This document shows, piece by piece, positions 6,950-11,338 of a DNA stretch of 11,338 nucleotides. Position 1 is the first letter of the stretch. Each line of letters begins with the position of its first letter. The notes below the pieces were generated by a model that had not been told where the DNA came from, did not search any database, and saw only the letters and a list, made by a program, of their open reading frames with translations. Location of the stretch: the NCBI GenBank assembly GCA_003133425.1, contig PKXI01000060.1, positions 7,771 to 19,108 on the forward strand, written 5' to 3'. Position numbers and translations under genes: made by a program. The stretch is from Acidobacteriaceae bacterium. GTDB lineage: Bacteria; Acidobacteriota; Terriglobia; Terriglobales; Acidobacteriaceae.

Positions 6950-9900
6950 ATGAGCGAGAAACCGGAAGTTGCAATGGAAATGGCATCAGATCGGCTGTAT
7001 TGCGAGCGATTGGTCGCCGTTGCGTTTCCCGCGACGGTGTGGATTGAAAGCAATTCGTATCGCAAAGAAGAGTTACGCGCGACACTGCAGAGTGATGAAG
7101 ACTTCAAAGGTCGCGTCGTAAGGAAATATGGGAGCGATACAAACGATTCGACGAGCGATGATCTGGTCGAAATGGCATTTCCCGCCACGGTAGAGATTTA
7201 TGGGTTGATCTATGAGCGCGACAAATTATTTGAAGAGCTGCTTGCTTCTCCCAAGCTGCGGAAACTGGTAGCGGAGAAATATCACTATGCTTCGGACGAG
7301 TTGTACTGGGAACGCCTTGTTGAGGTGGCGTTTCAGAAAAAGAAGGGGAAAAAGCAAGAGGGCATTCGAATTGGATCAAGAAGTTACAAAGATGAAAACG
7401 CCCTACGCAGCACGCTTCAAGATGGGAGCCAGAGTTTTCGTGAACACGTTGGGAAAGCCTGCGGGTATCCACGTAGCCAGTGGATGCTTGAGATGTATTG
7501 CAGGCGGCTTCTAGAGGAAGCTTTTCCTGCCACGGTGGAGATCGAGGGAAAGTCGGTTGACAGAAACAAATTGAGCAAGGCGCTGGAGAGCGATCAATTG
7601 CTGCGGCAGAGGGTCGCCGTAAAATACACGAGCCATCCAGAGTTACTGAGTATCAATGAGCTGATTGAGAAGATTTTCCCTTCGACGATCAAAATTGGGG
7701 AGATGGTCTATTCAAAGGAAGGCCTACAGGCTGATTTGCCTTCCAATCCCAAACTGCAGCAGCAGCTAGCCGCCAAGTCATATTTCACCCCGAGCAAGTG
7801 GCTAGTCGAAAAAGAGATGCAGGTCAGGGGAGTGTGGACAGGCGACCCGGCCGCAGAGGATATCTATAAGACTGTAGCGGAGAATTGGTTAACAGGAGTT
7901 TGCTTTTCCGGGGGCGGGATAAGAAGCGCCACGTTCAACCTCGGAGTGATGCAAGGGTTAGCTCAGTTGGGCCTGTTGCCGAACATTGACTATCTTTCTT
8001 CGGTGTCGGGTGGTGGATACATTCATGAATTTTTGGCTGGCTGGATTCTCCAAAAAGGTAGCCGGGCTAAAGTCATTGAGGAACTGATTCCGCAGGCGGA
8101 GCCGGGGTGCCCGCCGAGAGCGCCAGAGCCCATCGAGTGGCTTAAGAGGTATTCGAGCTATCTTACGCCAGCACGCGGAATATTTTCGACGGATACGTGG
8201 ACTGCGTTTGCAATTTGGATGAGGAACACGATCCTGAATCAAATACCGATTCTGACAGCATTCGCGTCCGCCTTCTTTCTTGTGCATTTGATCGAACCGC
8301 GGCCGATTGAGGGCTGGCATCCCGGGCCCGGCCATGGGGAGGTTCTTGGATCGGGGGTTTGGATCGTTTCGGGCCTGGTGCTGGCGGCCTATGCCATCGT
8401 GTCTGTTTACATCCTATGGCGAAATCTTTATCGGCAGGAGCAATGGGCAGCAAATGGAGTGGGCTCGGTAGAAGACCTTCTAACCAATCAAACGGTCGTT
8501 AAGTATGTGATCACGCCATGGCTTAGTTGTTCGTTGTGGCTGAGTTATTGGGTGCAGTTGCATTTTGCCGATCAGTCCTGGTGGTACTGGTTACCGCTTG
8601 GATTCCTCTCCCTGATGATCCTGGCCACGGTGCAGGCGGTGGCCTTTGCAGGCGGAGCGCCCAGGGCATACAAAAACCTGAACCCTGAAGCCAGTTGGTG
8701 GCGCAACGGATGGGCATGGACTGGATTCGCGGCGGGTGGAGCGGTGGCTACCGCGGTTGCACTGGCGTTGGGTTGGGCGGGGATGGAGGCGACCCAATGG
8801 GGGTCAGTGGCCTTTAGTAAATGGATTCATGCCACATTTCCAGTGAACATCGGCAATGAGCCGTTGATCATCGATGCCTGGCGGATTCGACTGGTCATGC
8901 TGCCTGGCTTGCTACTGAGTGTGCCCTATATGGCTATTGAATTAACGCTTGGCTTGTTAGGCCGGGATTACTGGATTATGAGACGAGAGTGGCTGGCGCG
9001 ATTGCGGGCTTGGTCGATGTTATACGCATTAGTGTGGGCGGGCGGAGTCAGCTTGGTTTTGCTTGGGCCGTATTTGGGGTATTACATCGAGAGCAAGGGC
9101 GCGGCTTGGATTTGGTCGTCGTTGATTGCATTTCTGGCATCGCATGCAGCGACGATCTTTGCCGGGTGGAGCGGAAAATCAGATGGGAAACCGACAAAGG
9201 GTGGGATTCTGGGCTTTAAGCCGATGGATCTCCTGGCCCTGGTGGCGGCCCCGGTGGCAATTGTGAGCTTGCTGTTGCTGCTTTCATTTGCGGCCTCGGT
9301 TACGGTCGATAAATCCGCGCGCCTGGTGCAGACCGAGGATTGTTCCGTCACTTCCGCCTTCAGCGTTCACTGCCAGTTGAAGAATTCAGCGGCCGGTATT
9401 CCATCGGCCAAAGAGTTCATAGTCGCGGACAGTGTGTGCCTACTGACAATGTTGAGTGTGGCGTTGTTGTTAGGTTGGCGAGTGGACGTCAATGAATTTT
9501 CGCTTCACTCGTTTTACAAGAACAGGCTGTCCCGTTGTTACCTGGGGGCAACGGTTCCAGGGCGTCGGCAGCCGGATCCATTTACGGGGTTTGACGATCG
9601 AAGCCGGATGATGACCGCTGACGGCCAATTGCGAGAGCATCCACCTTTCGTGAAGGAATTGCTGCCTCTTGGATATAGCAAGGCCACGGGGCAGGTGGGG
9701 CAGTATGACGGACCGTTTCCAATCTTCTGCACGACACTGAATCTGACTACAGGTGAGGACCTGGCGACCCAGGAAAGAAAGGGAACAAGCTTCGCATTTA
9801 CACCGCTGTATTCGGGATACAGCGTCCCGTGGACAGATGGACAGCGCAACGATGCGGTGAGTTTTAACGGCTATGTTCCCACCGATGAATATGCCTATCG

Positions 9901-11203
9901 AAATGGCGGCATCCATCTTGATTCCGCAGTAGCGATTTCAGGTGCGGCGTTGAATCCCAACCAAGGTTATAACAGCAACCCCGCACTCGCGTTTCTAATG
10001 ACCTTCTTCAATGTTCGGCTGGGATGGTGGATATCAAATACGCGCAAGATGGATACTTGGCCGGCCTCTAATGGTCGTTCTACGCCCCGGTTTGCCCTCA
10101 TTCACCTATTCAAAGAGTTGTTTGGAAAAGTAGGTGATGGAACAAAGTATCTGAATTTGAGCGATGGAGGGCACTTTGAAAATATGGGGCTCTATGAGCT
10201 GGTCCGGCGGCGATGCAGTTATATCATCGTGTGCGATGCCGAAGAGGATCCCGAGATGAAGTTTGAGGGGATGGGCGGGGCGATCACCAAGTGCAGGGCT
10301 GATTTTGGGGCCGAGATTGACCTCGATTTGCGGCCGCTGCGCAGGCAGGAGGATACACAATACAGCAAGGTGCATTGCGTGGTGGGGACAATCCGTTATC
10401 CACCGCCGCCGGGAGAAGGGGCGAATGCGCAGGTGGCGACAGAATGTAAGAACATGGGGGACGATGACGACGATGCCTACACCGGCGTAATTGTGTATAT
10501 GAAATCTTCCTTGGTAGGCGATGAGCCGGCCGACTTGTTAACCCATCAGCTAAAGTGTGCGGAGTTTCCCCAGGATTCAACGGCCAATCAGTGGTTTGCT
10601 GAAACGCTGTTTGAGGCCTATCGCCGGTTGGGACACCATATCGCAATGACAACAATTCGCCCGGCTCTTTCGCCGCTCGAGACATGCGTGAAAGGTCGGA
10701 GAGATATCCCCGATCTGTTTGATCGAATGTATGAGGTCTGGTATCCACGGACGCCGGAAATGGAGAAGTATCTCGGACGTCACCTGAGGCAATATGAAGA
10801 TTTCATGAAAGAGTTGCGGGAACGGAACGAGTTGATTGGTCTGGAGGAACGGCTCAACGATCCACAAAGTACGGTTGCACTTCAAAAGCGGCGTAATCCA
10901 AGAGATCCTACCGCACCTGCTGACCTTCCATTTGTAAAGTGGAGTGCGCCGCAGAATATTGCTGGAAGCGGACTGTATGCGACGCAGTTTGCAAACTCCC
11001 TTCTGGGATTTATGTATACGGTTTATACGAATTTACAGCTGAGTTTTCCTGACAATCGGATTTCGCCGCACGCCGAGCGGTGGATTTGCCTATTCCGGCG
11101 TTGGTGCCGCGTCGACCTGTTGCAGGACACCTGGATAGAGCACGAATTTGTGTACTCGGAAGACTTCAAGTTGTTCGCGAAACGGGAGTTGCGGTTGCCC
11201 TGA
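6950..11203 (+). CDS. Giant membrane patatin/cPLA2-like phospholipase with N-terminal repeats
   Basis: A 1417-residue protein. Residues 17-280 are five imperfect repeats, listed separately. The acyl hydrolase core starts with CFSGGGIRSATFNLG; the glycines at 321-323 and Arg325 form the oxyanion hole. Then comes SSVSGGGY with nucleophile Ser353. The partner Asp1072 is in SDGGHFENMGLYELVRRR, a DGG motif resembling the DxG...N.P...L.R pattern of eukaryotic cPLA2. Between them, residues about 428-845 carry some ten hydrophobic helices, so the catalytic domain is split across a membrane domain. An even number would put both catalytic residues on the same, probably cytoplasmic, face. An aspartate run (1171-1175) precedes GDEPADLLTHQLKCAEFPQ and NQWFAETLFEAYRRLG, which recur, from memory, in large bacterial patatin-like proteins. 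The expected reaction is release of fatty acids from membrane phospholipids. There is no signal peptide. It is the last gene of the row. Confidence 0.88.
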   Translation: MSEKPEVAMEMASDRLYCERLVAVAFPATVWIESNSYRKEELRATLQSDEDFKGRVVRKYGSDTNDSTSDDLVEMAFPATVEIYGLIYERDKLFEELLASPKLRKLVAEKYHYASDELYWERLVEVAFQKKKGKKQEGIRIGSRSYKDENALRSTLQDGSQSFREHVGKACGYPRSQWMLEMYCRRLLEEAFPATVEIEGKSVDRNKLSKALESDQLLRQRVAVKYTSHPELLSINELIEKIFPSTIKIGEMVYSKEGLQADLPSNPKLQQQLAAKSYFTPSKWLVEKEMQVRGVWTGDPAAEDIYKTVAENWLTGVCFSGGGIRSATFNLGVMQGLAQLGLLPNIDYLSSVSGGGYIHEFLAGWILQKGSRAKVIEELIPQAEPGCPPRAPEPIEWLKRYSSYLTPARGIFSTDTWTAFAIWMRNTILNQIPILTAFASAFFLVHLIEPRPIEGWHPGPGHGEVLGSGVWIVSGLVLAAYAIVSVYILWRNLYRQEQWAANGVGSVEDLLTNQTVVKYVITPWLSCSLWLSYWVQLHFADQSWWYWLPLGFLSLMILATVQAVAFAGGAPRAYKNLNPEASWWRNGWAWTGFAAGGAVATAVALALGWAGMEATQWGSVAFSKWIHATFPVNIGNEPLIIDAWRIRLVMLPGLLLSVPYMAIELTLGLLGRDYWIMRREWLARLRAWSMLYALVWAGGVSLVLLGPYLGYYIESKGAAWIWSSLIAFLASHAATIFAGWSGKSDGKPTKGGILGFKPMDLLALVAAPVAIVSLLLLLSFAASVTVDKSARLVQTEDCSVTSAFSVHCQLKNSAAGIPSAKEFIVADSVCLLTMLSVALLLGWRVDVNEFSLHSFYKNRLSRCYLGATVPGRRQPDPFTGFDDRSRMMTADGQLREHPPFVKELLPLGYSKATGQVGQYDGPFPIFCTTLNLTTGEDLATQERKGTSFAFTPLYSGYSVPWTDGQRNDAVSFNGYVPTDEYAYRNGGIHLDSAVAISGAALNPNQGYNSNPALAFLMTFFNVRLGWWISNTRKMDTWPASNGRSTPRFALIHLFKELFGKVGDGTKYLNLSDGGHFENMGLYELVRRRCSYIIVCDAEEDPEMKFEGMGGAITKCRADFGAEIDLDLRPLRRQEDTQYSKVHCVVGTIRYPPPPGEGANAQVATECKNMGDDDDDAYTGVIVYMKSSLVGDEPADLLTHQLKCAEFPQDSTANQWFAETLFEAYRRLGHHIAMTTIRPALSPLETCVKGRRDIPDLFDRMYEVWYPRTPEMEKYLGRHLRQYEDFMKELRERNELIGLEERLNDPQSTVALQKRRNPRDPTAPADLPFVKWSAPQNIAGSGLYATQFANSLLGFMYTVYTNLQLSFPDNRISPHAERWICLFRRWCRVDLLQDTWIEHEFVYSEDFKLFAKRELRLP
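6998..7789 (+). repeat. Five tandem protein repeats at the N-terminus of the phospholipase
   Basis: Five copies share the pattern (E)RLVEVAFPATVEI-G--Y----L---L-S---LR--VA-KY. The anchor phenylalanine sits at residues 26, 77, 128, 192 and 243, giving spacings of 51, 51, 64 and 51 residues. Copy 3 has lost PATV, replaced by a lysine-rich insert (QKKKGKKQ), which explains the 64. Copies 1 and 3 are nearly identical before the anchor (ASDRLYCERLVAVAF against ASDELYWERLVEVAF), and copy 4 resembles copy 1 (MYCRRLLEEAFPATV). Copies 2 and 5 have shorter lead-ins. DNA conservation around the anchor is also visible (TTTCC-GC-ACGGT at 7025, 7178 and 7523). I do not recognise the repeat family. It is probably a helical adaptor or regulatory domain. 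Confidence 0.8.
8231..9484 (+). other. Polytopic membrane domain inserted in the phospholipase core
   Basis: This stretch encodes residues 428-845. Hydrophobic segments suitable for helices lie near residues 428-448, 466-490, 517-539, 543-568, 587-611, 647-671, 687-712, 717-740, 759-784 and 823-845. Boundaries are estimated by eye. Two short loops with several charges (491-510 and 672-686) and a longer one with two cysteines (785-822, CSVTSAFSVHC) lie between them. The two cysteines could form a disulfide if that loop is on the periplasmic side. Confidence 0.7.
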
Positions 11204-11338
11204 TCCCGCGGAACGAGAGTAAGCCGACTCTCCGCACAGTGCAACTCTTGGTGAGAGATGCTGTCCCTAGCCAAAATGCCATCCGGCCACGAAACCGCCT
11301 TTCGCGAACAGGTCCCGACAGGTGGCGGGCAGGGATGA
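11204..11338 (+). other. Downstream tail without a supported gene
   Basis: After the phospholipase stop there are 135 bases. A 26-codon frame runs from the ATG at 11258 to a TGA that ends exactly at the last base of the window. It has no recognisable content and only a poor upstream purine stretch, so it is not called as a gene. Nothing else is seen apart from the weak hairpin. Confidence 0.4.
11208..11235 (+). terminator. Weak hairpin after the phospholipase gene, possible terminator
   Basis: GCGGA (11208-11212) pairs with TCCGC (11231-11235). Inside it GAGT (11217-11220) pairs with ACTC (11227-11230), with a four-base bulge on the left and a six-base loop. An alternative pairing joins GAGAGT (11215-11220) to ACTCTC (11227-11232). 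It begins five bases after the stop codon, a usual place for an end-of-operon structure. There is no T-run after it, so intrinsic termination is doubtful. Confidence 0.25.

Noticed and set aside
6950..11203. Phospholipase as an anti-phage effector of the CBASS CapV type
   Set aside because: No cyclic-nucleotide synthase, ubiquitin-like conjugation gene or other defence partner is present in the window, and the multi-spanning architecture differs from CapV.
11258..11338. 26-codon frame ending at the last base of the window
   Set aside because: It is too short, with no convincing ribosome binding site or recognisable sequence. Ending at the window edge may simply reflect how the window was cut.

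Overview
The window reads as bacterial chromosome carrying five genes, all on the + strand, that fill almost the whole length. No RNA gene, insertion sequence, CRISPR array or integrase is visible. The best guess for the source is a soil-type acidobacterium (Terriglobia-like). That rests on recalled resemblance of the small secreted protein at 4545-5378 and of the very large patatin-type protein at 6950-11203 to families common there. It is inference, not a database result.

Layout. Positions 1-100 are a short leader with a small hairpin and the ribosome binding site of gene 1. Gene 1 (101-2968) encodes an exported heme peroxidase/dioxygenase whose motifs match the fatty-acid alpha-dioxygenase/cyclooxygenase branch of the animal-type peroxidases. 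A 202-base gap (2969-3170) follows, holding a possible promoter and a 27-base imperfect palindrome. Gene 2 (3171-4523) is a cytoplasmic FAD-dependent oxidase of the aldonolactone-oxidase type with the covalent-FAD histidine. Gene 3 (4545-5378) is a small exported protein of unknown function. Gene 4 (5375-6919) overlaps it by ATGA and encodes a putative lipoprotein alpha/beta hydrolase. Gene 5 (6950-11203) is a 1417-residue protein with a five-copy N-terminal repeat followed by a patatin/cPLA2-like phospholipase core that is split by about ten membrane segments. The last 135 bases hold a weak hairpin and no convincing gene.

How they may work together. Genes 2-5 are spaced 21, -4 and 30 bases apart and look like one operon; gene 1 may be read through into it or be a separate unit. 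A phospholipase/acyl hydrolase, an alpha/beta hydrolase and a fatty-acid-dioxygenase-like heme enzyme side by side suggest a lipid release-and-oxygenation pathway, formally like the eukaryotic cPLA2-to-cyclooxygenase route. The individual enzyme families are well supported by motifs. The joint pathway is a hypothesis, and the cytoplasmic oxidase and the small exported protein have no assigned place in it.
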